Shown here one piece after another: positions 51,155 through 57,819 of a stretch of 64,000 nucleotides of DNA. Source of the stretch: Oceanibium sediminis. GTDB lineage: Bacteria; Pseudomonadota; Alphaproteobacteria; Rhodobacterales; Rhodobacteraceae. The stretch covers positions 868,001-932,000 of the forward strand of contig NZ_QGNX01000001.1 of NCBI RefSeq assembly GCF_003265325.1, written 5' to 3'. The notes under the pieces were generated by a model. The model did not search any database and had not been told where the DNA came from. It was given only the letters and a program-made list of their open reading frames with translations. Numbering within the stretch: the stretch's first letter is position 1; every line of letters starts with the position of its first letter. A program made the translations under genes and the position numbers.

Positions 51155-52066
51155 ATGGACAGATTGAGCGAAATGGAAGCCTTTATCTCGGTTGTGGACC
51201 AGGGCGGTTTCACCGAGGCGGCGAAGAAGCTGGGCGTGTCCAAATCGGCCGTGTCCAAGCACGTCTCCGCGCTGGAGGCCCGCCTTGGCGCCCGGCTGCT
51301 GAACCGCACCACCCGCCGCGTGAACCCCACGGAAATCGGCCTGGCCTATTACGACCGCGCCACCGTCGTGCTGTCCGGCGCGGCCGAGGCGGACGAGATG
51401 GTCAACGCCATGCAGACCGCGCCGCGCGGGGCGCTGCGCATCTCGGTGCCTGTATCCTTCGGGATCAGCCAGCTTTCGGGCATCGTCGGGGCGTTCCTGG
51501 CGGAGTACCCGGATGTGTCCGTGAACATGGTGCTGGACGACCGCTTCGTTGAGCTGGTGGCCGAGGGTTTCGACGTGGCGATCCGCATCGGCAAGCTTGA
51601 GGACAGCTCGCTCAGGGCGCGCAAACTGGCGGAAACCCAGGCGCTGCTGGTGGCAAGCAAGTCCTACCTGGATGTGCACGGCACCCCGGCCTGCATCGAG
51701 GATCTGTCCGCGCACACGCTGCTGCATTACTCGCACCTGTCCACCGGCAACTTCTGGCGCCTGCGCAGCAAGACCGGAGAAGAGCGTCACGTTCGCGTCG
51801 GCGGGCGTCTGACCGCGAACAACGGCGAAAGCCTGAAGAAGGCCGCGGAAAGCGGGCTGGGGATTTCGCTGGTGCCGACCTTCATCCTTGGCAGCGCGAT
51901 CGAGGACGGGCGGCTGATCAACGTACTGCCGGACCTGGCGCTGGAGAACCTCGGGATCTACGCGGTATATCCGCCGGGGCGGTTCACCCAGCCCAAGGTG
52001 CGCGCCTTCATCGATTTCCTGGCCGAGAAGCTGCGCGGTCTCGGTCCGGAGCGTTGGCCCGGCTAG
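51155..52066 (+). CDS. LysR-family transcriptional regulator
   Basis: A 303-residue regulator. The winged helix is at residues 3-62 (LSEMEAFISVVDQGGFTEAAKKLGVSKSAVSKHVSALEARLGARLLNR), followed by a periplasmic-binding-like effector domain with LRISVPVSFGISQLSGIVGAFLAEYP. No obvious target gene is adjacent on the divergent side; the transglycosylase lies upstream on the same strand, 62 bp away. It is similar in size and layout to the next gene, suggesting an old duplication. Confidence 0.93.
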   Translation: MDRLSEMEAFISVVDQGGFTEAAKKLGVSKSAVSKHVSALEARLGARLLNRTTRRVNPTEIGLAYYDRATVVLSGAAEADEMVNAMQTAPRGALRISVPVSFGISQLSGIVGAFLAEYPDVSVNMVLDDRFVELVAEGFDVAIRIGKLEDSSLRARKLAETQALLVASKSYLDVHGTPACIEDLSAHTLLHYSHLSTGNFWRLRSKTGEERHVRVGGRLTANNGESLKKAAESGLGISLVPTFILGSAIEDGRLINVLPDLALENLGIYAVYPPGRFTQPKVRAFIDFLAEKLRGLGPERWPG

Positions 52067-52128
52067 GGCCACCCTATCGTCCAGGCGCGACATCCTGGCC
52101 CCTTGCAGGAATGACTTTACAGCATAGG

Positions 52129-52161
52129 TGCAGCGCAGCATAATTATTGCAGCGCAGCATA
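52129..52161. repeat. Direct repeat upstream of the second LysR gene
   Basis: TGCAGCGCAGCATA occurs at 52129-52142 and 52148-52161 (19-bp period), with a partial copy ACAGCATA just before, at 52119-52126. It sits 52-85 bp before the LysR start in a short A/T-richer patch and may be a regulator binding array. Confidence 0.6.
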
Positions 52162-52213
52162 GCTGGACACTCCGGGCCGCCTGAAGCGCCCGCTGCTCCG
52201 AAGGGGGGCCGAT

Positions 52214-53116
52214 ATGGAATTGTCATCGCAGATGATCCTGTTCGCGCAAGTCGTCGAACAGGGCAGTTTCTCGGGGGCCGCGCGGCAGCTGAACCACTCC
52301 CCGTCGGCGGTCAGCAAGCAGATCGGCGCGCTGGAGGACAAGCTGGGCCTGCGCCTTCTGACCCGCACCCAGCACGGCATCGCCCTGACGGAGGAGGGGC
52401 GCACCTTCTACGGCCGCTGCGCCGAGGTGACGGCGACCGTGACCGAAACCCGCGAGCTGCTGGAGACGATGGTCGGCGCGCCGAGGGGCGTGTTGAAGGT
52501 GCAGGCGACGGTGGCCTTCGGCAAGGCGCAGATCATGCCGCTGCTTCCGGCCTTCCTTGCGGCCCACCCCGAGATCAGCGTCGATCTTGAGCTGACCGAC
52601 AGACAGACGGACATCTTCGCGGATGAGATCGATGTCGGCATCCGCTTCACCGAACAACTTGAAAACCCAGACGTTATCGTCCGAAAGCTGGCCCCGAATC
52701 GCCGCGTACTCTGCGCCGCACCGTCCTATATCGCGCGCCATGGGGTACCCGCCTCCGCCGGGGACCTGGCGGGCCACAACTGCCTGCGCCTGTCCACGGT
52801 CGAACGCTGGAACGACTGGGTCTTCGGCGAGGGCGAGATCGCCGAGGTGAAGGGCAACTTCCAGGCCAACAGTGCCGACGCCGTCTACCACGCCGCGCTG
52901 GCCGGGATGGGAATCGCGCGGCTCTCGACCTACCTGGTGCATGACGACCTGGCGGCGGGCCGGCTGGTCAGGGTGTTGCCGGAATACACGCAGCAAGGCT
53001 CGGACATTTTCGCGATCTACCTGGAGCGGCGCAACATGGCGCCGCGCATCCGGGTTTTCCTGGATTACCTGGCCGCGCATTTCGGCAAGATCCCCCCGTG
53101 GGAGCGTGTGCTTTGA
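52214..53116 (+). CDS. LysR-family transcriptional regulator
   Basis: A 300-residue LysR protein. Its HTH covers SSQMILFAQVVEQGSFSGAARQLNHSPSAVSKQIGALEDKLGLRLLTR, and the effector domain begins LKVQATVAFGKAQIMPLLPAFLAAHP. The ligand is unknown. ATG 52214 is preceded by GGGGGG. It is followed by a stem-loop-rich stretch with a strong terminator about 120 bp downstream, and no enzyme gene is next to it. Confidence 0.93.
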   Translation: MELSSQMILFAQVVEQGSFSGAARQLNHSPSAVSKQIGALEDKLGLRLLTRTQHGIALTEEGRTFYGRCAEVTATVTETRELLETMVGAPRGVLKVQATVAFGKAQIMPLLPAFLAAHPEISVDLELTDRQTDIFADEIDVGIRFTEQLENPDVIVRKLAPNRRVLCAAPSYIARHGVPASAGDLAGHNCLRLSTVERWNDWVFGEGEIAEVKGNFQANSADAVYHAALAGMGIARLSTYLVHDDLAAGRLVRVLPEYTQQGSDIFAIYLERRNMAPRIRVFLDYLAAHFGKIPPWERVL

Positions 53117-53123
53117 TCTGGGT

Positions 53124-53155
53124 GCATACCCCTCATGAATTTTTTGGGGGTATGC
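53124..53155. repeat. Inverted repeat after the second LysR gene
   Basis: GCATACCCC (53124-53132) and GGGGTATGC (53147-53155) are perfect complements, 14 nt apart, with TTTTTT in the loop. It begins 8 nt after the LysR stop, so it may end the lysR message weakly. It also lies just before a TATAGA box, so it could instead be an operator for the downstream small RNA. Confidence 0.6.
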
Positions 53156-53181
53156 TGCGCTGCGGCAAGGACATATAGAAT

Positions 53182-53262
53182 GCGCATCGCTTCGGCGATA
53201 TGCCCTTTTCGGGCATTTCCTCCCTAGACTTGGGGCCGCGTTTCGACGCGGCCCTTTTTTTT
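53182..53262 (+). ncRNA. Candidate small RNA with three stem-loops
   Basis: A TATAGA box at 53174-53179 precedes about 80 nt that fold into three successive hairpins: ATCGC-ttcg-GCGAT (53186-53199), ATGCCC-ttttc-GGGCAT (53200-53216), and the terminator hairpin (53233-53254) with a T8 tail. Two loops are UUCG tetraloops. A single-stranded TTCCTCCC stretch (53217-53224) between the second and third hairpins is an anti-Shine-Dalgarno-type motif. There is no ORF. It could alternatively be the lysR 3' UTR. Confidence 0.5.
53233..53262 (+). terminator. Strong intrinsic terminator with UUCG loop
   Basis: GGGCCGCGT-ttcg-ACGCGGCCC forms a 9-bp stem closed by a UUCG tetraloop and is followed by eight T residues (53255-53262). 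This is the best intrinsic terminator in the window. Confidence 0.92.
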
Positions 53263-53309
53263 GCCCGGCTGTCGGATCCTGTGATTCATAGCCTGGTATC
53301 CGGGGGGCC

Positions 53310-54236
53310 TCAGCGCAGGATCGCCTCCACCCGGCGATTGGCGGCGCGATTCTCGTCGTTCGTGTTCGGGCGCAGCGGCACGAGGTAGCCCGCGCCCTCG
53401 GCCTCGATGCGGGCGGCGTCTATGCCGTAGCGCTCCACCAGCACCCGTCGCACCGCCTCTGCGCGGCTGCGTGACAAGGCGATGTTCGCGGTAAGGGTGC
53501 CAGCGTTGTCGGTATGCCCCACCAGCACGATGCCGGTGCCGGGATTGGCGGACAGCGCGTCGGCCAGCGGTTGCAGCGACAGCACCGCCTCCTCGTCCAG
53601 GGTTTGCGAGCCTTCGGGAAAGCGGACTTTCGGCAGAATCAGCCGGCCCGCATTGGTCAGCTGCGTCATCACGGCCCCGGGCGTATCGGCGGCGGCCGCT
53701 TCGGGCGGCGCGGGGCGTTCGGGCGGGGCGAGCGGGATGTCCCGCGCACCGCCCGGCGCCACGTCGATCGCCTGGATGAACCCGCCCCGAGCCGAGCGGC
53801 TGATCAGCAGCGACAGGTATTCCGGCGCGTTCGTCCCCCGCCGCGCGGTCAGTGCGCGAAAGTCGGTCAGGTCGAATTGCATCTGCGGCGGCGGCAGAAC
53901 GGTGGTGTTGAAGCGGAAGTCGAACCCGCCGCAGCCGGCGGTTTCGCATTCGAAGATCGTCTCGTAGCCCGCTTGCGCCAGTTGCGGGCGGATCAGTTGC
54001 AAGAGCGAAAGCGTGTCCGAGGTTTCGGGCGGGGTGCGCCAGGCGCGGGTCAGAACCCGCCCCTCCAGTACCTTGGCGGGTTGGCGGTCGATGGTGTACT
54101 GCCCGGTAGGCAGGCGATACCGCCCCGGATCGTCAAGCACGCGAGCGGTTTCGACGCTGCCGACGGGCAGGTCCAGCGCCACCTCGGCCCCGGCGGGCAG
54201 GGCAAGGCAAACCAGCAGGGCGGCAAGGATGCGCAT
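53310..54236 (-). CDS. OmpA-family peptidoglycan-associated protein
   Basis: A 308-residue exported protein with signal peptide MRILAALLVCLALPAGA. The N-terminal 180 residues are a domain I do not recognise, with a C-E-T-A-G-C-G cysteine pair near residue 100. A Pro-rich linker follows, and then an OmpA C-terminal domain (about 205-305: VLVGHTDNAGTLTANIALSRSRAEAVRRVLV, then ENRAANRRVEAIL) containing the Asp and Arg that bind diaminopimelate. ATG 54236 overlaps the upstream stop by 1 nt (TGATG). It probably tethers the envelope to the cell wall. Confidence 0.87.
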   Translation of the reverse strand: MRILAALLVCLALPAGAEVALDLPVGSVETARVLDDPGRYRLPTGQYTIDRQPAKVLEGRVLTRAWRTPPETSDTLSLLQLIRPQLAQAGYETIFECETAGCGGFDFRFNTTVLPPPQMQFDLTDFRALTARRGTNAPEYLSLLISRSARGGFIQAIDVAPGGARDIPLAPPERPAPPEAAAADTPGAVMTQLTNAGRLILPKVRFPEGSQTLDEEAVLSLQPLADALSANPGTGIVLVGHTDNAGTLTANIALSRSRAEAVRRVLVERYGIDAARIEAEGAGYLVPLRPNTNDENRAANRRVEAILR

Positions 54237-54799
54237 CACCGCCCCTGCGCGTGGTATTCCGGGTTGGGCTGCAACCCGCTGGCCGAGGCGACCCGGTTCG
54301 ACATCGAAAAGAACCCGGCCACGTTGATCACGTCCCAGATGTCCGCGTCGCTCAGCCCGTGGGCACGCAGCGCGTCACGGTCCGCTTCGGAAATCGCGCT
54401 GCTTTCGTGGCACATCTTGCGCGCGAAATCGATCATCGCGCGTTCCCGCGGGGCCAGCGGGGCGACATGGGCGTTCATCACCAGCGCCTCGCCCAGTTCG
54501 GGCTTGCCCGACAGGCTGCGCACCGCCGCGCCATGGGCGACCTGGCAATACCAGCAGTCGTTTTCCGCCGAGACGGCGACGGCGATCATCTCCCGCTCCA
54601 GCTTGCTGAGGCCCGAGGGGCCGAGCATCAGCACGTTGTACATGGCGATGAAGGCGTTCAGCTTTTCGACGTCATGGGCATAGGCGCGCAGCACGTTCGG
54701 CACCAGGCCCAGCTTTTCGCGGCACACCTCGAAGTAGCGTAGGGTTTCTGGCGGCAGGTCGGCCATGGGCAGGTCAAGGGCGGTGGGCTGGTCGCTCAT
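54236..54799 (-). CDS. Peroxidase-related AhpD-like (carboxymuconolactone decarboxylase family) protein
   Basis: A 187-residue alpha-helical protein with the AhpD redox motif C82-W-Y-C85-x3-H89 (ENDCWYCQVAHG), preceded by LSKLEREMIAVAVSA. It matches the uncharacterised peroxidase-related subfamily that uses two cysteines to reduce hydroperoxides. It lies between the GNAT gene (ATGA overlap) and the OmpA gene (1-nt overlap), so the three are made together, although a functional link is not evident. Confidence 0.9.
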   Translation of the reverse strand: MSDQPTALDLPMADLPPETLRYFEVCREKLGLVPNVLRAYAHDVEKLNAFIAMYNVLMLGPSGLSKLEREMIAVAVSAENDCWYCQVAHGAAVRSLSGKPELGEALVMNAHVAPLAPRERAMIDFARKMCHESSAISEADRDALRAHGLSDADIWDVINVAGFFSMSNRVASASGLQPNPEYHAQGR

Positions 54800-55536
54800 T
54801 TCCGGGGGTCCTTCCTGTCCTTGATACGGTAGTGGTAGCTGCCGACTTCGGCAAAGCCCATGTTTCCGTAAAGCGCACAGGCGCCGTCGTTCGCGCGCGT
54901 CACCGCAAGGGCGAGTGTGTCGGCCCCGACGCCCCGCGCCCAAGCGGCCGCCGTGGCCGTCGCCCGCGCGCCGAGGCCCCGGCGGCGGTGGGCAGGGTCC
55001 ACCTCCAGGGCGTGCAGCATGGCGATGGGCCCGTCCGCGGCGACGAAGGCGCAGGCGGCGGGCGAGTCGCCGTCGCGGATCAGCAGGAAGGCGCGCGGGC
55101 CACGCACGCGGTCCATCACCGCCAGCCGTCCCGGCCCGATACCGCCGGTCGCCCAGATCTCCTCCATCACCGACAGGCGCGGCACGGCGGTGATGCATTG
55201 CCCCGGGGGGCTTTCCAGCACGGGGATGCGATCCGCCGGGGCGGCCAGGATCAGCGTCGGGTCCGCCACCTCGTATCCCGCAGCGTGAAGCTGGCGATCC
55301 AGCGCGTCCTCTCCCGTGCGCAGGGTGAACAGGGCGGGCTGGCCGAGTGCTTCCATCGCCGCCTCTGCATCCGGGATGCGGGCGTCCGGCTCCAGTTGCG
55401 ATGCGGCAGAGACCCGCTTTCCGCCGCCCGCCCCCTGGCGTATCAGCCAGCCATTGCGCCTATCGGTCGCAGCGGCGGGCCAGGTCGCGGCCAGCGCGGC
55501 GAGGATCCGGTCTTCTGACGGGGCGGTATCGGCCAT
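54796..55536 (-). CDS. GNAT-family N-acetyltransferase
   Basis: A 246-residue protein. The C-terminal GNAT fold (about 120-235) has the acetyl-CoA motif ALEVDPAHRRRGLGARATATAAAWARG and ends AVTRANDGACALYGNMGFAEVGSYHYRIK. The N-terminal half, with GWLIRQGAGGGKRVSAASQL, is a second degenerate GNAT-like lobe. The substrate is unknown. It heads the GNAT-AhpD-OmpA set. The start is ATG 55536 (MADTAPSEDR); the earlier in-frame codons lie in the gap leader region. Confidence 0.85.
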   Translation of the reverse strand: MADTAPSEDRILAALAATWPAAATDRRNGWLIRQGAGGGKRVSAASQLEPDARIPDAEAAMEALGQPALFTLRTGEDALDRQLHAAGYEVADPTLILAAPADRIPVLESPPGQCITAVPRLSVMEEIWATGGIGPGRLAVMDRVRGPRAFLLIRDGDSPAACAFVAADGPIAMLHALEVDPAHRRRGLGARATATAAAWARGVGADTLALAVTRANDGACALYGNMGFAEVGSYHYRIKDRKDPRK

Positions 55537-55641
55537 GGAGAAAGGGCTTTGCGGTTGTTCCGCGCGCAGGATGCCCGGAAATCCGCCCGGATGGAAAGCG
55601 GCGATTGCCCCGGCGGCGGGGCCCGGCGGGCAGAATCCTGG

Positions 55642-55679
55642 TTGACTTCGGCGTGTGTTTTGGCATGTTACCGCTAACA
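55642..55679 (+). promoter_or_regulatory. gap promoter with LacI-type (CceR/GntR-like) operator
   Basis: TTGACT at 55642-55647 can act as a -35 box. At the -10 position lies TGTTACCGCTAACA (55666-55679), a palindrome with arms TGTTA/TAACA. This resembles the operators of LacI-family carbon-flux regulators (GntR of enterics, CceR/PckR of alphaproteobacteria), as I recall their motifs. A repressor here would block transcription of gap and its leader. Confidence 0.6.
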
Positions 55680-55756
55680 CGCCGGGGAATGGCCTTGCCA
55701 GAATCCGGCCGAAACGGGTCGTCGGCCTTACTAGGGCCTTGGTCGATGGCCTTCCT

Positions 55757-55893
55757 CTGCAAGGGGTGTTTGCGTGGCTCTCCCCACACGCATCCCTTGC
55801 AGATGTCATACCCACGCCGCGTCCCGCCCTTGCAGGCCCGGGCTGAGCGTGTAGACAGTCGGGCGCGCCCTTTCGCAGGGTGCGCCCTATTTT
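55757..55893 (+). other. Structured leader of gap with alternative pairing and terminator-like hairpin
   Basis: CTGCAAGGG (55757-55765) is complementary to two downstream copies of CCCTTGCAG (55794-55802 and 55827-55835), so two mutually exclusive hairpins are possible. Inside the first, TGCGTG/CACGCA adds an inner stem. At 55861-55887 an 11-bp stem with one G-U pair (GGGCGCGCCCT / AGGGTGCGCCC) is followed by TATTTT, resembling a terminator 40 nt before gap. The whole 396-bp gap 55537-55932 contains no gene. Confidence 0.5.
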
Positions 55894-55932
55894 CATGTCT
55901 CAAGCCCGGAACTTGACAGGAAGGACAGCCCA

Positions 55933-56937
55933 ATGACGATCAAGGTAGCCATCAACGGATTTGGCAGGATCGGACGGAACGTGCTGCGCGCGCTGGTGGA
56001 AAACAACCATACCGATATCGAGGTTGTTGCGATCAACGATCTCGGCCCGGTGGAAACCAACGCCCATCTCATGCGCTATGACAGCGTCCACGGCCGCTTC
56101 CCCGGTGAAGTGAAGGTGGACGGCGACACGATCGACGTGGGCCGCGGCCCGATCCGCGTCACCGCCGAGCGTGACCCGAAGGCGCTGCCCTGGGGCGACG
56201 TCGATATCGCGCTGGAGTGCACCGGCATCTTCACCGCGCGTGACAAGGCGGCGATGCACCTGGAAAACGGCTCCAAGCGGGTGCTGGTCTCGGCCCCGGC
56301 AAGCGGCGCGGACAAGACCATCGTGTTCGGCGTGAACGACGACACGCTGACCGCGGACGACCTGGTCGTTTCCAACGCCTCCTGCACCACGAACTGCCTG
56401 ACCCCGGTCGCGAAAGTTCTTCAGGACACCTTCGGGATCGCCTCGGGCTACATGACCACGATCCACAGCTACACCGGCGACCAGCCGACGCTGGATACCA
56501 TGCACTCCGACCTGTACCGGGCCCGCGCGGCGGCGCTGAGCATGATCCCCACCTCCACCGGCGCGGCGAAGGCCGTGGGCCTGGTGATGCCCGAACTGGC
56601 CGGCAAGCTGGACGGCTCGGCGATCCGGGTGCCGACGCCCAACGTCTCCGTCGTCGACCTGAAGGTGATCACCGAGAAGTCCGCCAGCGTCGCTGCTGTG
56701 AACGAAGCTATGGCCGCCGAGGCCGCCGAAGGCCGCCTGAAGGGCATCCTCGGCTATGACGAGGCGCCGATGGTCAGCTCGGACTACAACCACGACCCGC
56801 GTTCCTCGATCTTCGCCGCGCCGCAGACCAAGGTGCTGGAAGGCGGTCTGCTGCGCGTGCTGAGCTGGTACGACAACGAGTGGGGCTTCTCCAACCGGAT
56901 GCTCGACACCGCACGGGCGATGGCCCGCCTGATCTGA
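55933..56937 (+). CDS. gap: Glyceraldehyde-3-phosphate dehydrogenase
   Basis: A 334-residue type I GAPDH. It has the NAD-binding [13 protein letters not shown], active-site [12 protein letters not shown] (catalytic Cys) and [10 protein letters not shown] (His/phosphate region), and the conserved [14 protein letters not shown] near the C-terminus. It oxidises glyceraldehyde 3-phosphate in glycolysis, or runs in reverse for gluconeogenesis. AGGAAGGA precedes ATG 55933. It stands alone, without pgk, and is controlled by a promoter with a LacI-type operator and a folded leader. Confidence 0.97.
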   Translation: MTIKVAINGFGRIGRNVLRALVENNHTDIEVVAINDLGPVETNAHLMRYDSVHGRFPGEVKVDGDTIDVGRGPIRVTAERDPKALPWGDVDIALECTGIFTARDKAAMHLENGSKRVLVSAPASGADKTIVFGVNDDTLTADDLVVSNASCTTNCLTPVAKVLQDTFGIASGYMTTIHSYTGDQPTLDTMHSDLYRARAAALSMIPTSTGAAKAVGLVMPELAGKLDGSAIRVPTPNVSVVDLKVITEKSASVAAVNEAMAAEAAEGRLKGILGYDEAPMVSSDYNHDPRSSIFAAPQTKVLEGGLLRVLSWYDNEWGFSNRMLDTARAMARLI

Positions 56938-56969
56938 CAGCGCGGCAGTTCGCAACAAATTTAGACAAT

Positions 56970-56986
56970 CGGCCCCTTTTGGGCCG
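56970..56986 (+). terminator. Small hairpin after gap
   Basis: CGGCCC-ctttt-GGGCCG forms a 6-bp stem 33 nt past the gap stop. No T-run follows, so termination is probably partial or Rho-dependent. Confidence 0.45.
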
Positions 56987-57026
56987 GTTGCCGTTCACCT
57001 CTCTCTAACTCTCTTCGACGCATATC

Positions 57027-57063
57027 GGCGCTGATGACGTGTTCAGTCGTCACGCAAAGCGCC
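57027..57063 (+). other. Hairpin in the che operon 5' leader
   Basis: GGCGCT (57027-57032) pairs with AGCGCC (57058-57063), and the inner TGACG (57035-57039) pairs with CGTCA (57048-57052). It ends 4 nt before the AAGGAG ribosome site at 57067 and may tune che translation. Confidence 0.5.
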
Positions 57064-57079
57064 CTCGAAGGAGACGGAG

Positions 57080-57154
57080 ATGACCCCGACCCAGTTTGCA
57101 GATCACCAGTCCGGGCCAGCCCCCGGCCATGCCGGCGGGTGCCGAAATGGCTGA
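57080..57154 (+). CDS. 24-codon leader ORF upstream of the STAS gene
   Basis: ATG 57080 lies 7 nt after AAGGAG, the only good ribosome site at the head of the che operon. Its frame encodes MTPTQFADHQSGPAPGHAGG, then CRNG and stop (TGA 57152-57154). The stop falls 5 nt beyond the ATG of the STAS gene (57147), so terminating ribosomes could reinitiate there. Alternatively, a 1-nt indel may have broken a longer STAS N-terminus. No coding signature beyond the ribosome site supports a function for the peptide. Confidence 0.5.
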   Translation: MTPTQFADHQSGPAPGHAGGCRNG

Positions 57155-57446
57155 GTCGCAGGCTGAGGGGCTGACGCTCAACCTGCCAGAGGTGGCCAAC
57201 CTGGAAGCGGCCTGCGCGCTGGTGTCCAGGATGGCGGAGGCGGATCACGCCGCCCCCCTGACGCTGGACGCTTCCGCGGTCGGAACGATTTCAGCCCCCT
57301 ATGTCCTGAGCCTGGTCAGCGTGATCAACGCACGGGCCGAACATGCACCCAAAATCGTGGTCAGCCAGCCCACCGCGCCCTTCCTGGACGCGTTCTCGGA
57401 CCTTGGGCTGTTCAGTGATCTCATGAAGATGGAGTTTGCGACATGA
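57147..57446 (+). CDS. STAS-domain protein of the chemotaxis operon
   Basis: A 99-residue protein starting at ATG 57147. LTLDASAVGTISAPYVLSLVSVINARAEH has the pattern of an STAS domain, with Ser or Thr at the usual phosphorylation site near the loop. Alternative starts are TTG 57096 and ATG 57129, but none has its own ribosome site. Its position just before cheY matches the small protein (CheS) of the Sinorhizobium meliloti che operon, which binds CheA and speeds CheY1 dephosphorylation; homology is not proven. Its stop overlaps the cheY ATG (ATGA). Confidence 0.7.
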   Translation: MAESQAEGLTLNLPEVANLEAACALVSRMAEADHAAPLTLDASAVGTISAPYVLSLVSVINARAEHAPKIVVSQPTAPFLDAFSDLGLFSDLMKMEFAT

Positions 57447-57802
57447 GCCTAGTACTTGCCGTTGACGATACGCGCGCGTTGCGTTCCATGCTGGCGGATT
57501 GCCTGAAAAAGGGCGGGCACCAGGTGGTGCTTGCCGCGGACGGGGTCGAAGCGCTGGACAAGTTGCGCCAGCACAAGCCCGACATGGTGATCACGGACCT
57601 CAACATGCCGCGGATGAACGGCCTCGACTTCATCGAAGCCGCCCGCCGGGAGCCGGAGGGCCGCGCCCTTCCTATGCTTCTGCTGACGACGGAAACCGCG
57701 CAAAGCCTGAAGGACCGCGCGCGCGCCGTGAAGGCGACCGGCTGGCTGAACAAGCCCTTCGATCCCGGCCAGATCCTGTCGCTGGTCGACCAGCTGTCAT
57801 AA
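57443..57802 (+). CDS. cheY: Chemotaxis response regulator CheY
   Basis: A 119-residue single-domain receiver. The acidic pair D8/D9, phospho-acceptor D52 (VITDLNMP), Thr in LLLTTETAQ and Lys in LNKPFDPG are all present. Phosphorylated by CheA, it either binds the flagellar switch or acts as a phosphate sink. It is coupled to the STAS gene upstream and lies 17 nt before cheA. Confidence 0.95.
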   Translation: MSLVLAVDDTRALRSMLADCLKKGGHQVVLAADGVEALDKLRQHKPDMVITDLNMPRMNGLDFIEAARREPEGRALPMLLLTTETAQSLKDRARAVKATGWLNKPFDPGQILSLVDQLS

Positions 57803-57819
57803 CCGAGGGAGCACCGCAT

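Noticed and set aside
51155-53116. Recent duplication of two lysR genes
   Set aside because: The proteins share fold and layout, but residues and codons differ widely along their length, so any duplication is old.
53233-53262. Terminator for the OmpA-family gene
   Set aside because: The T-run follows the stem only on the plus strand, so it ends plus-strand transcripts rather than the minus-strand OmpA message.
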